Origin: Propionibacterium sp. oral taxon 192 str. F0372
Lineage (GTDB): Bacteria > Actinomycetota > Actinomycetes > Propionibacteriales > Propionibacteriaceae
Assembly (NCBI RefSeq): GCF_000413315.1
Contig: NZ_KE340297.1
Location: 1,806,581 to 1,870,580 of the forward strand
DNA length: 64,000 nt
Reading direction: 5' to 3'
The translations under genes were made by a program, and so were the position numbers. Below are positions 26,968 through 35,929 of this stretch, piece after piece (the stretch's first letter is position 1; the number at the start of each line of letters is the position of its first letter). Under the pieces are notes generated by a model, which ran no database searches, was not told the origin of the DNA, and saw only the letters and a program-made list of their open reading frames with translations.

Positions 26968-28382
26968 TGCCTGGCCGAACGGTTCTGCATCTCGACCTGG
27001 ATGCCTTCTTCGCCTCGGTCGAGCAACGAGATAAACCATCGCTGCGGGGCAAGCCTGTCATCGTGGGTGGAATCGGTGGTCGGGGAGTGGTAGCCACCGC
27101 ATCCTACGAGGCACGTCGATATGGGGTGCATTCTGCTTTGTCAACTGCTATTGCTCGTCGGCGCGCTCCGCATGCGGCCTATCTTGCCGGGCGTTTTGAT
27201 GCCTACCGGGAATCCAGCAATGTCGTCATGGGCCTGTTGCGAACCATCAGCCCTCTGGTGGAGCCCCTCAGCCTGGATGAGGCCTATGTCGATCTCACTG
27301 CATCGGCTTGGCCAGTTGACGACCCGATTGCCCTGGGCGAGGCCGTGGCGTGGCTGAGAAACGAATTGTGCCAACTTACCGAGGGGCTGACCGCATCGGT
27401 TGGGGTCGGTTCCTCCAAGCTCATCTCGAAGCTGGCCTCCGAGGCAGCCAAACCCGACGGTGCATTGGTGCTACGTCCCAGCGAGGAATTGGCAATGATT
27501 ACCCCACTAAAGGTTTCGGTGATCCCGGGCGTGGGACCTGCTACCACCGAACGACTTGCCAGACTGGGCGTGGAGACCGTCTCCCAATTGCAGAAGCTTT
27601 CGGTCAATGAACTCGTTCGGGAATTCGGTCGGGTGATGGGTGAGGGCCTGCACGAGCTTGCCTTCGCCCGTGACGACCGGCTCGTGCAACATGTCCGTGA
27701 GGTCAAGTCCATCTCCATGGAGGATACCTTCGCTGTTGACATCACCGATCGCGCGGAACTCGCCGCGATTTTGGCGCGCGATGCCCGGGCCGTCGCCGAA
27801 CGCTTGACCCGCAAGGGTCTGTTCGCCCGAACCATCGGCATCAAGGTGCGACACGCGGATTTCAGTACATGGTCTCGTTCGCGGACCCTGAACGGGGCAA
27901 CCGACAACCCGGAACGTATCGGGCAGGTAGCCATCGATCTATTGCGCGAGGTACAGGTCGCCGACGGGGTGCGCCTCGTAGGGGTCGGGGTCTCCAATCT
28001 CACCGATTCTGCCCAGGAGGAATTGTTCTGGGAGCCGGATGCCGGGTCCGACGAGATACCGATCATCACCCAGGCAGCCCCGGTAATGAGACGACGTCAC
28101 GGTAACGAGGCCAGTTGGGTGCCGGGGATGGATGTCTCCCATGATGACCATGGCCGCGGCTGGGTGTGGGGTGCGGGGCACGGGATTGTCACGGTACGAT
28201 TCGAGACTCGGCACACTGGGGTCGGCCCGGTTCGTTCCCTGCGCGCCGACGACCCAGCGCTGCACGTAGCTGCCCCATTGATGCTGGCCGTGACCCGGTC
28301 AGCCCAACAGGCAGAGTTCGTCAACGAGGACCAATTCATCGTTTCCTCAGGATCGACACCAGATGGTCTGAATCCGGGGTGA
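26967..28382 (+). CDS. dinB: DNA polymerase IV (Y family)
   Basis: 471-residue translesion polymerase. Catalytic carboxylates are in LHLDLDAFFASVEQ (residues 7-20) and PLSLDEAYVDLT. The thumb helix-hairpin-helix (VSVIPGVGPATTERLARLG) and the little-finger domain follow. The C-terminal ~100 residues (GWVWGAGHGIVTVRFET) form an extra domain seen in some actinobacterial DinB proteins. It is the last gene of rph-rdgB-thyA-folA-dinB, and its 3' end overlaps the convergent methyltransferase by 47 nt. Confidence 0.93.
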   Translation: MPGRTVLHLDLDAFFASVEQRDKPSLRGKPVIVGGIGGRGVVATASYEARRYGVHSALSTAIARRRAPHAAYLAGRFDAYRESSNVVMGLLRTISPLVEPLSLDEAYVDLTASAWPVDDPIALGEAVAWLRNELCQLTEGLTASVGVGSSKLISKLASEAAKPDGALVLRPSEELAMITPLKVSVIPGVGPATTERLARLGVETVSQLQKLSVNELVREFGRVMGEGLHELAFARDDRLVQHVREVKSISMEDTFAVDITDRAELAAILARDARAVAERLTRKGLFARTIGIKVRHADFSTWSRSRTLNGATDNPERIGQVAIDLLREVQVADGVRLVGVGVSNLTDSAQEELFWEPDAGSDEIPIITQAAPVMRRRHGNEASWVPGMDVSHDDHGRGWVWGAGHGIVTVRFETRHTGVGPVRSLRADDPALHVAAPLMLAVTRSAQQAEFVNEDQFIVSSGSTPDGLNPG

Positions 28383-28941
28383 ACGGATGCAGATCCCAGG
28401 TTGACAGGTTCTGGTCGACCACCAGGTCAGCCTGCTGAACATCGTTGAAAAAGTCGGCGAACTCGTAGCCTCGTCCTGCCCCCAGACCTACGGCGATGCG
28501 TCCTCGGTCGCGAAGGTGCTTTGCGAAGCGGGACAGCACCTCAATGCGGGTGGAAGCAGCCAGGAAGGTCATGACGTGCCCTGCGCACATGATCACGTCG
28601 AATCCTTCGGCGATGCCAGCCGACGGGAGATCCAGGGTGGCGAGGTCACCCACCAGGTAGGTGGGGCCCGGGCGTTCGTTGTTGGCCACCTCAATCAGGT
28701 GCGGATCGACATCGACTCCGACGACCTCGTGCCCCATGGCGACCAGACACGGTCCCAGCCTGCCTGGCCCACAACCGGCATCGAGGATGCGCGCGCCACG
28801 CGGTGCCATCGCATCGACGAATCGGGCCTCGCCGTGGATATCGTCGCCCCGGGCCTCCATCTGGCGGAAGCGGTCGGCGTACCACGCCGAGTGCTGAGGA
28901 TTTTGCTCGATGATGCGTTGCCATTTGCTGGGTTCTGGCAT
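28336..28941 (-). CDS. Class I SAM-dependent methyltransferase
   Basis: 201-residue protein of the UbiE/Methyltransf_25 type. SAM-binding motif I is ARILDAGCGPGRLG (~49-62), the acidic motif II is VVGVDVDPHLIEVA, and motif III is GFDVIMCAGHVMTF. The N-terminus SKWQRIIEQNPQHSAWYADR is shared with small actinobacterial methyltransferases of unknown substrate. GGAGAACA precedes the ATG. The 3' end overlaps dinB on the opposite strand. Confidence 0.88.
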   Translation of the reverse strand: MPEPSKWQRIIEQNPQHSAWYADRFRQMEARGDDIHGEARFVDAMAPRGARILDAGCGPGRLGPCLVAMGHEVVGVDVDPHLIEVANNERPGPTYLVGDLATLDLPSAGIAEGFDVIMCAGHVMTFLAASTRIEVLSRFAKHLRDRGRIAVGLGAGRGYEFADFFNDVQQADLVVDQNLSTWDLHPFTPDSDHLVSILRKR

Positions 28942-29039
28942 TGTTCTCCTTCAATGTTCTGTTCCATTGTCCCCCATGGTTCATGATGGGATCCGGCGGG
29001 ACATCGCAGTCCGTCCCACCAGGTGAGGAGGAGCGTGTG

Positions 29040-29363
29040 ATGCCGGTGGGACGCGAGCAGATCCGCGGTATCGACGTGGATGCCGAGGGACGCTGCGCCC
29101 ATTACCATACGGAACTGGATGTAGTGGCCAATCGGTGTACCCTCTGCGGGGAGTTTTGGGCCTGCCACGAGTGTCATGCCGAACTTGCGGGTCACCCCTT
29201 CGGCCGGGTTGGTGAGGGGGTCCCTGCGGTGATGTGCGGAGTCTGCGGGCTGATCATGGATCATGCTACCTACGTCGCAGCCTCCTGCTGTCCCTCATGT
29301 GGGCACGCTTTCAATCCCAGATGCTTGCTTCATGCCCACAAGTATTTTCAACCGAAGGGCTGA
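29040..29363 (+). CDS. CHY-type zinc finger protein
   Basis: 107-residue cysteine/histidine-rich protein. The CHY-finger pattern is visible: CAHYHTELDVVANRC, CGEFWACHECH, CGVCGLIMDH and CPSCGHAFNPRC, ending LHAHKYF. Several Zn ions would be bound. ATG 29040 has GAGGAGGAG 7 nt upstream; GTG 29037 is an alternative. Function unknown in bacteria. It converges on the YbjN gene with only 6 nt between. Confidence 0.85.
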   Translation: MPVGREQIRGIDVDAEGRCAHYHTELDVVANRCTLCGEFWACHECHAELAGHPFGRVGEGVPAVMCGVCGLIMDHATYVAASCCPSCGHAFNPRCLLHAHKYFQPKG

Positions 29364-29369
29364 CCTGGG

Positions 29370-29846
29370 TCATCGGCTGGTGGCGTTCATCCACCGCTTC
29401 GATTCCGGGAAGGCCTCGGCCAGTTGCTCGAACAACCGGCTGGTGGCTGCGAGCATGCATGTCACCTGCTGGCGCAGGAACTCATCGTCGATGCCGGTCT
29501 CCATGTTGATGTTGTGGTCAGCGATGACGACCAGGTGCTTCTCGAGTCGGTGGACGAAGGCACGTGGCCAGAAAGTGTTGGCATTCCAGTCATTGAGGTG
29601 ATGCAGGATCGCGTCGAAGGCCTCGTGGGGTGGGAGAAGCTCCCAGACCGCACGCATGACCATGATTTCGCCTCGTGAGCCGCACCCCTCGAACCACACT
29701 CGCATGTCATCCCACTCGGCGAGGTGATCTCCATCGGAGTCGGTGGAGAAGTTGATGTCCATGCTGGTGAGTACCCGCGGCCACCTGTTCCCGGTGAATG
29801 GCTCGGGAGTGCTCCCGGAGGTGATGTCGCTGAACAATCCCATCAT
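29370..29846 (-). CDS. YbjN domain-containing protein
   Basis: 158 residues, soluble. Pattern fits the YbjN family: early INFSTDSDGDHLAEWDDM, then LLPPHEAFDAILHHLNDWN, FWPRAFVHRL and VVIADHNINMETGIDDEFL. YbjN-fold proteins resemble small secretion chaperones and are often stress related (family knowledge). AGGAG lies just upstream of two adjacent ATGs; the second (29843) has the better spacing. It lies 9 nt behind the helical-repeat gene and is the third gene of the Hsp90-like operon. Confidence 0.72.
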   Translation of the reverse strand: MMGLFSDITSGSTPEPFTGNRWPRVLTSMDINFSTDSDGDHLAEWDDMRVWFEGCGSRGEIMVMRAVWELLPPHEAFDAILHHLNDWNANTFWPRAFVHRLEKHLVVIADHNINMETGIDDEFLRQQVTCMLAATSRLFEQLAEAFPESKRWMNATSR

Positions 29847-29855
29847 TTCTCCTGT

Positions 29856-32651
29856 TCATTTTGCTTTTGACAGCTGGTCGAGCAGGTTGAGACAGTCTGC
29901 TCGCATGTCCTCGTCGGTGGCAGGTAGTTCGACGAGGTCGGTCAGGATGCTGCGGATGCGGGATGCGTGGACGGTGCGATCAATGTGCAATAGGAGGCGG
30001 GCGAGGTGGAAGCGCAGGGTGCGTCCGGTCCTACCGTCGGGATCTGGGCAGACCTGCACTCCTTCCTCCGCCAACCGGGCCGCTTCCTGGTGGTTTCCTT
30101 GCCGTCGCTGCCACCGCATCCAGATGAGCAGGATCTCAGCGTGACTCGCGCGTGCGGTCATCCAGTCCGGGGCTGCCGAGCAGAACAGGACGGCGTCGCT
30201 CATGGCTGCGGCCACCTGCTGCGGTTGTAATGAACCGGTGGTCCGCGCTGCCGCCTCGGCAAGTGTTTTCCTTGCGGTGAAGAGTAGGTGCCAGCTCGCA
30301 CCGAATCGTGGCCCCTCCTCAATTACCCGGTCGGCGAGCTTGCCGGCCGTGATGACATCGCCGACCTGCAGTCTCAACTCGGCCGCATCGGCACCGGAGT
30401 GTAGGGCATACAGGTATTCCCCGCCTTTCTCGTAGAACTCCGCAGCGATGAGTAACTCGGCAGACGCCGCCTTCAGGGCATGACGATCGGCGATCAGGGT
30501 CTCGGCCAAGGCCTTGTGAACGGCGGCGACTATCGCGGGATGTATCTCCTCGGCCCCGTCGGCCTCCTTCGCTAAGTCGATGGCCAGTATGTGTGCTCGA
30601 CGGGTGTAGCCGACATCCAACAAATGGGTGATGCATTCGATGGTTACCCGGGTACGACCGGTCGGATCCATCTGCTCACGCAGGGCAACTAGATGATTGA
30701 CTGTCGCCAGCACCTCGGAATCATGTCCGGCGGCGACGGCCGTTTTGGCGAGCCTGCTGGCCATGACCGCCCGGAATGGGGCTGATGCCCACAGTGAAGC
30801 TGCTTGTAGCGCAGCCAGCGCATGCGCATAGGCAGCGTGGTGGTCTTGGGCAAGAGAGGAGAGCAAGCTCAGCATTGTCTCGTAGGTCGACCGGGTGTGG
30901 CAGGAGTCCAGATCCGGCGGTATGGATTCCAGGACCATTCCGGTGAGCGGCAGGGATGCATTGATGGCGCGAATGGTTAAGGTCATTCGTGAGTTCAATG
31001 CTGTTTCCCGCCACACCGTCAGCGGCAGTTCGTTGACGGCTGCGGTGAGCCATTCGAAGGCGAGCCGGTGTTCCGAGACGGGTACCACCCACTCATCGTG
31101 CATCAGAATGAACCCTGCGACGACAGGGCCGTGGCTTCGGCCGAGATCGCAGACGTCAGCCCACATGATCTTCGGCTGCTGGTCGGGGGCCTTTCCACAC
31201 AGGAGATGACGGATGGGAGCAGCGGCCTCGGCGAGCGTGTTGTACCCGAAGGTCTGAAAGGATCCGATGACCTCCTGCATGACGCAAGTCGCTTCCCGGC
31301 GGTTTCCAGTGGCGGCCTGGGCCCGGGCTAACAGGTAACGGATCGCCAGCTTCTCGCGAGGATCTGTTACCCGGGACAGCCAACTGGAGGCCAATCCCAG
31401 TGCTCGTGATCCCCGCCCCAGCTTCAGCAGCGCAGCTATGGCGCTGATCGCGGCTGCTGCATCCGGGGGTTCGGCGACCGGCGCATCGTCGAGTCGGAAC
31501 AAGGTGGCCGAGGACGCGGCATCCTCGGCGAAGGCCGTACTCGGATCGACTGGCAGATCCAGTTCAACCTCGATGGTTCGCTCGTCGAAACGCTCGGCGA
31601 GTTGGCGGGCAGCGGTGGCTGCCCGGACGATCACCGTCTCGACTGTGTGCCCGCTCGGAGGGCTGGACAGCAACACGGAGAGCACTGGGTTGGTGGTTTC
31701 CGGCAGAAGCTCGCCGCCCATCTCCAAGCGTGCGCCGGAACACACCCTGGCCAGGGCAGCACAAAGGATCTCCTGGGCATAGTTGTTGGTGGGATTGCGT
31801 TCAGCCAGCCCGAGCACCTGGCGCAGCAGGGCCAGTCCACGCCGATGATGGCCGCATCTAGTGAGAAAGACCGCCAGCCGGGCGATCGCCCCTGGGGATG
31901 TCTCCCTGATCATCGGGTTGGTGCTGATCTGCTCAATGGCCGGGCCCAGACGGTGGTGGTTTTGTGGAGTGGCGAGCAGGTCAAGGCATTTGGACAGGAT
32001 GGTGGCCGGCTCCTCGGCACAGCGCTGCCCTTCAGCAATCATCTGGTCCAATAGCTCCAAGGCGGTGGTGTGATCGCCAGTGAGCAGGCTGCAGTCGATC
32101 ATCTGGGCCGTGGAACAGGCGGGGCAGTCCGAATACTGGTCTTCGGGAAGTTCGGCGAGGATAGCCTGCTGTTTAGCCATCCCGGCTCTGTCATGACGCA
32201 TTATGGCCAAACTGAGCAGTCGCTGATGGACGCCGCGTTTTCCGAGCCCTGCGCGATCGTAGCTGGCCTCCATGGTCGAGAGCACCTGCTCAATCGCGCT
32301 GCGTGTGAAAGCCAGGCTGCATTCCAGGATTCCGGGAATCGATTTCCACAACCAGTACAGATCGGCATAGCCGTATCCCTCACCCGCAGCTCCCATGACG
32401 GCTGGATCGGCGGGGAAGGTTACCGGGTCGTCATGGTGACATTGTTCGCAGATGGCGAAGGTAGACAACAGTAGTTCCTGGTCACCGGTCATCAAGGCGT
32501 TCTGAGCCAGGCGCATTCGTGCGGCATAGGCCCACTGGCGTTCCCCCGCGGCATCGGCCAGAGTGATTGCCTCGCCGAGCATTGATGCGCATTGTTCTCC
32601 CCATGGCACACGGTCAGAGTCGATGACGAGTTGCCGGATGTGGGAACTCAT
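29856..32651 (-). CDS. Large all-helical (TPR-like) protein coupled to an Hsp90 homologue
   Basis: 931 residues, no signal peptide or membrane span. The sequence is Ala/Leu/Arg-rich with regularly spaced helical segments such as AIAALLKLGRGSRALGLASS and GNHQEAARLAEEGVQV, the spacing expected of degenerate tetratricopeptide repeats. Two cysteine pairs (CEQC ~residue 68 and CPAC ~185) are present but isolated. I recognise no catalytic motif. Its ATG overlaps the Hsp90-like stop by 4 nt, so the two proteins are probably made in fixed ratio and may bind each other; Hsp90 partners in eukaryotes are often TPR proteins (analogy only). Confidence 0.6.
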   Translation of the reverse strand: MSSHIRQLVIDSDRVPWGEQCASMLGEAITLADAAGERQWAYAARMRLAQNALMTGDQELLLSTFAICEQCHHDDPVTFPADPAVMGAAGEGYGYADLYWLWKSIPGILECSLAFTRSAIEQVLSTMEASYDRAGLGKRGVHQRLLSLAIMRHDRAGMAKQQAILAELPEDQYSDCPACSTAQMIDCSLLTGDHTTALELLDQMIAEGQRCAEEPATILSKCLDLLATPQNHHRLGPAIEQISTNPMIRETSPGAIARLAVFLTRCGHHRRGLALLRQVLGLAERNPTNNYAQEILCAALARVCSGARLEMGGELLPETTNPVLSVLLSSPPSGHTVETVIVRAATAARQLAERFDERTIEVELDLPVDPSTAFAEDAASSATLFRLDDAPVAEPPDAAAAISAIAALLKLGRGSRALGLASSWLSRVTDPREKLAIRYLLARAQAATGNRREATCVMQEVIGSFQTFGYNTLAEAAAPIRHLLCGKAPDQQPKIMWADVCDLGRSHGPVVAGFILMHDEWVVPVSEHRLAFEWLTAAVNELPLTVWRETALNSRMTLTIRAINASLPLTGMVLESIPPDLDSCHTRSTYETMLSLLSSLAQDHHAAYAHALAALQAASLWASAPFRAVMASRLAKTAVAAGHDSEVLATVNHLVALREQMDPTGRTRVTIECITHLLDVGYTRRAHILAIDLAKEADGAEEIHPAIVAAVHKALAETLIADRHALKAASAELLIAAEFYEKGGEYLYALHSGADAAELRLQVGDVITAGKLADRVIEEGPRFGASWHLLFTARKTLAEAAARTTGSLQPQQVAAAMSDAVLFCSAAPDWMTARASHAEILLIWMRWQRRQGNHQEAARLAEEGVQVCPDPDGRTGRTLRFHLARLLLHIDRTVHASRIRSILTDLVELPATDEDMRADCLNLLDQLSKAK

Positions 32652-34411
32652 CGTTGCTCCGTGATACCTAAGATCATCAGATCGGTCAGGGTATCAGTCA
32701 GCCCTCGGGATTCCTCACTGGTCAGCGGTCGCCCGCTGACCAGGATTGCCTGCAAGTGCAGCAGACGGATGGAACGAGCGAAGACGACCTGATCGCTGAT
32801 CTCGGAGATCTGGCGCACCAGGGGATTCGCCCAGTTGAGCAGGGTGACCGCTGTGGGAGTGCCGTGGGTCTCTGTCTGTTCCAAGGCACCCAAAATGTCC
32901 GACCATCTGCCCGACCCTTGGGCTTTGCGACGTTCCGAGCGACGCAGCATGTCGGGGTCGGTGAGCAGGAAGGAAGGCATGTCCGGGTTGGAGGCCAACC
33001 GCACTGAGGAACGGGCGTCCCACTCGGCCAATACCTGGTTCGCCCGGTTCGCCAAGTCGTCAGCCCGCACCGAATCCGGGCCACTCACCGGGTCGAGGGC
33101 CTCCAGTACGTCGTTGACCGAGATCTCCTGGACAGTGGTTCCGGGCATCAGTTCAGGCAGGCGCTGGAGTAGCTGGGAATCCCAGGTGTAGGTGGCGTTG
33201 ACGATGGTGCGATGGGTGAGGGCGTTGATCTGACGGAACTGGTCAGTGGTGGGCACATAGGCGATGTGTGAGGAGTGTTCCAAGATCTCCTGGATGGAAC
33301 GCATGCCTCGTGAAGTCTCCATCGGCAACAGCCCGACGATCACCGGGGCGATCGTCTCATCGTGAATTGCCAACGATTTAAGACCCAAGTAGTGGATCGC
33401 AACGAAGGCCTGCAGCCGCATCGGATCATTGGTAGCCATGGTGGTGATCCAGTCCCGCAAGGTCTGCGAGATGGCATCCCGGGTGATCGAGGCGACCTCA
33501 TCGTCGATCAGATCCTCGCGGGAGGCCGTCGGGTTGAGGCCGGTCGAGTCGATCTCGATGCGGGCGAAGAAGGCCCAGTCGGGGGCGATCACCCGGCAGT
33601 GCTGCGAGACGAGCATCGAAGAACAGTAGATGGTGTGCGCCGCATGTGCCTGAGGCGGCACCGGATAGGGAAGGATGTAGGCCACTCCCCGGGTGCCGGT
33701 CAGTGGCACATTGATCGGCACCACATCGAAAGGGGTGGTACCGAGCACCTCGGTGCCGTGAGCCTCCAGCACCATCGGGTCGGTAGAGGCAAAGGCGGGG
33801 GGTTCGGTGATCGTCACATCCGCTCCGCCAGTGGCGATGTGGATCGGTACCGGCAGATAACGCGCGTAGTGGCGTGCCAGACGGTTGACAGATTCCGTGG
33901 ACACCAAGTGGTCGTTGTCGGCATGTGGTTCGAGGATGACGGTCGTCCCGAAGGGTAGATCGGTGGTCAGTTCGGTTATCGACCAGGTGCCGTCGCCACG
34001 CCCGATCCATTCGATGGGAGGGCCACCCTTCACCGAGCGGGTGTGCACGATGATCTGCTGGGAGACCATCAGCGCGGAGAGCAGGCCGATACCGAACCGT
34101 CCGATCATCCCCGCTGAGCGCATGCCCAGCGCGTCGCGTTTGGTCGAAGATCCGACGGTCGCCAGGAATTCGTTGATCTCCTCGACGGTGAGCCCCACCC
34201 CGTCGTCACGGATGGTCATCGTTGGGCCTTGGACCCCGGCCGGGGTGATACGGATACCCGCTGAGACCCAGCCAGGTTCCTGCTGTTGACGAGCGGTGAC
34301 CGCGTCCACAGCGTTCTGGATGAGTTCACGCAGATACACCGAAGGGGTCGAGTAGATGGCTGTCGACAAGAGTTCGACGATTCCGCTCAGATCAACCTTG
34401 AAGTTCTCCAC
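32648..34411 (-). CDS. HSP90-family GHKL ATPase (HtpG paralogue type)
   Basis: 587 residues from GTG 34411, chosen because GGAAGGACACC precedes it and the family N-terminus FKVDLSGIVELLS follows at once; the frame extends to 34489. GHKL ATPase motifs: YLRELIQNAVDAV (E29, N33), TIRDDGVGLTVEEI (~66-79) and GMIGRFGIGLLSAL (~101-114). The middle domain keeps the ATP-contact arginine context LNPTASREDLIDD. The C-terminal dimer domain is shorter and unlike HtpG. It matches the actinobacterial 'HSP90 family protein' group rather than housekeeping htpG. Client proteins unknown. Confidence 0.85.
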   Translation of the reverse strand: MENFKVDLSGIVELLSTAIYSTPSVYLRELIQNAVDAVTARQQQEPGWVSAGIRITPAGVQGPTMTIRDDGVGLTVEEINEFLATVGSSTKRDALGMRSAGMIGRFGIGLLSALMVSQQIIVHTRSVKGGPPIEWIGRGDGTWSITELTTDLPFGTTVILEPHADNDHLVSTESVNRLARHYARYLPVPIHIATGGADVTITEPPAFASTDPMVLEAHGTEVLGTTPFDVVPINVPLTGTRGVAYILPYPVPPQAHAAHTIYCSSMLVSQHCRVIAPDWAFFARIEIDSTGLNPTASREDLIDDEVASITRDAISQTLRDWITTMATNDPMRLQAFVAIHYLGLKSLAIHDETIAPVIVGLLPMETSRGMRSIQEILEHSSHIAYVPTTDQFRQINALTHRTIVNATYTWDSQLLQRLPELMPGTTVQEISVNDVLEALDPVSGPDSVRADDLANRANQVLAEWDARSSVRLASNPDMPSFLLTDPDMLRRSERRKAQGSGRWSDILGALEQTETHGTPTAVTLLNWANPLVRQISEISDQVVFARSIRLLHLQAILVSGRPLTSEESRGLTDTLTDLMILGITEQR

Positions 34412-34515
34412 GGTGTCCTTCCAACGATGAGTCCAGTCCCACCGTAGCGGCAGTTGGTGCATGCCTGCGTTGAAGTCGCCACTCAGCACGTGATCGATGG
34501 CTCCGAGGCGGTCCG

Positions 34516-35898
34516 TCAGTCATCGTTGAGGGTTCCCAGCCAAGTGCCGTCAGAGATGTGCAGCGGGCCCTGGGAGGTGATGTCGACATCTCCCAGGATG
34601 TGCACGGCTTGACCGAAGCTGACGTCTCCTGTGACAGTGAGAGAGGTTGCCCGGCGAAGGTGAAGCGGGAACGGGACGCGGCGGGTGAAGTCGTGGATCA
34701 GCTTGAAATGGTGGTCCAACCAGACAGCCGGGGTCCGGCCCTTGGCCACGAGACGGTACTGGTCGTCGAGTTCGTGGAGGTCCGAACGTAGTAGGAGCAG
34801 TTCGTTGGTGGTTTTTACCGGCACGAAACGTTCGCGGCTCACGCCGATGGCGGTGGCCCCTGGGAATACCCCGACTGCGGCTCCCATGGCAGATTCGAGT
34901 TGGATCACTTTGGGAGACGTGGGGTTGGTGGGATCAACGGTCTTCTCGTTACGGATGAGGGGAAGGTCCAAGACACAGTCCCGGGCCCGCATCACTTCCT
35001 TGAGCCTGGATAAGCGAATCCACAGGTTGTTGGTGTGGAAAAAGGGGTGACGAGACTCGTCGGTGAAGAAGTCCATCTCTTCTGGTGCGGTTTGAGCGGT
35101 GTCGCGCAGCACCAGTTGGCCATCAAGCTTGCGGGTAGCCAGATGCCCGCCTTTGCGGTCGTTGGCGGTGCGGCGGCAGAGCTCGGCAGCGTAGGGGGCG
35201 CCAGAAGCCGCGAACCAGCCGGCCATGCGGGCATCCGGCGCAGCACCGAGGTTGTCGCCGTTACTTAGGAAAAGATATTCGTAGCCGTGTACGAGCAGCC
35301 GGTCAATTAGTCCCGAATCGTAGAGTGCGGCGTAGACATCGCCGTGCCCGGGTGGGCACCACTCGAGCGTAGGGTCGGCCGGCCAGTCGACAGGAGTCAA
35401 GTCATCGGCCCGAAGCTTGGGTTCCCGATTCTGTAGGAAGCAGACCGGCAGATCGTCGGCTGGCAGATCTGGGTATGCGGCAAGTGCCTTCTGGGTATCC
35501 TCGTGGGTGCGGAATGAGTTCATCAACAGCAGTGGAAGCCGGGCACCGTGTGCGGCGCGCGCGGCCAGCACTTGGGATACGATGACATCAAGGAAGGTCA
35601 TGCCGTTACGGGCCGGAAGCAGGTTTTTCGCCTTGTCCAGGCCCATGGAGGTGCCAAGACCCCCGTTGAGTTTGAGAATAACGGTCCGGTCCATGGCCAC
35701 TCGGGCCCGGTCCGGATCAATCTTCAGTTCGTCGATTTGGGGAATGTCGAGCAAAGGTTCGATGTCGGCTTCGCGAATGATGCCGGTGACACCATGCTCA
35801 AGTTGAATGCAGTGCTTTTCAAAGACGCGTATAGCGGCGGGGCTGATCCCTGCCGCAGTCATCTTGGTCAGGGCCAGTCGTCGCCCGTGTTCACTCAT
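34516..35898 (-). CDS. UDPGP-family UTP--sugar-1-phosphate uridylyltransferase
   Basis: 460 residues of the eukaryote-type UDP-glucose pyrophosphorylase family, not GalU. The nucleotide loop VILKLNGGLGTSMGLDKAK (~65-83) is intact, with LMNSFRTHEDT, FLSNGDNLGA and the C-terminal left-handed beta-helix repeats (SLTVTGDVSFGQAVHILGDV). ATG 35898 is taken over the longer frame (to 36012), whose extra residues are proline/serine-rich and low in homology. It lies behind galK and a LacI regulator with no galT seen, so it may also act on galactose-1-phosphate, as the related bifidobacterial enzyme does (inference). Confidence 0.88.
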   Translation of the reverse strand: MSEHGRRLALTKMTAAGISPAAIRVFEKHCIQLEHGVTGIIREADIEPLLDIPQIDELKIDPDRARVAMDRTVILKLNGGLGTSMGLDKAKNLLPARNGMTFLDVIVSQVLAARAAHGARLPLLLMNSFRTHEDTQKALAAYPDLPADDLPVCFLQNREPKLRADDLTPVDWPADPTLEWCPPGHGDVYAALYDSGLIDRLLVHGYEYLFLSNGDNLGAAPDARMAGWFAASGAPYAAELCRRTANDRKGGHLATRKLDGQLVLRDTAQTAPEEMDFFTDESRHPFFHTNNLWIRLSRLKEVMRARDCVLDLPLIRNEKTVDPTNPTSPKVIQLESAMGAAVGVFPGATAIGVSRERFVPVKTTNELLLLRSDLHELDDQYRLVAKGRTPAVWLDHHFKLIHDFTRRVPFPLHLRRATSLTVTGDVSFGQAVHILGDVDITSQGPLHISDGTWLGTLNDD

Positions 35899-35929
35899 GA
35901 TGGAATCTTCTTCGCGGTGGTGGGTGGAA

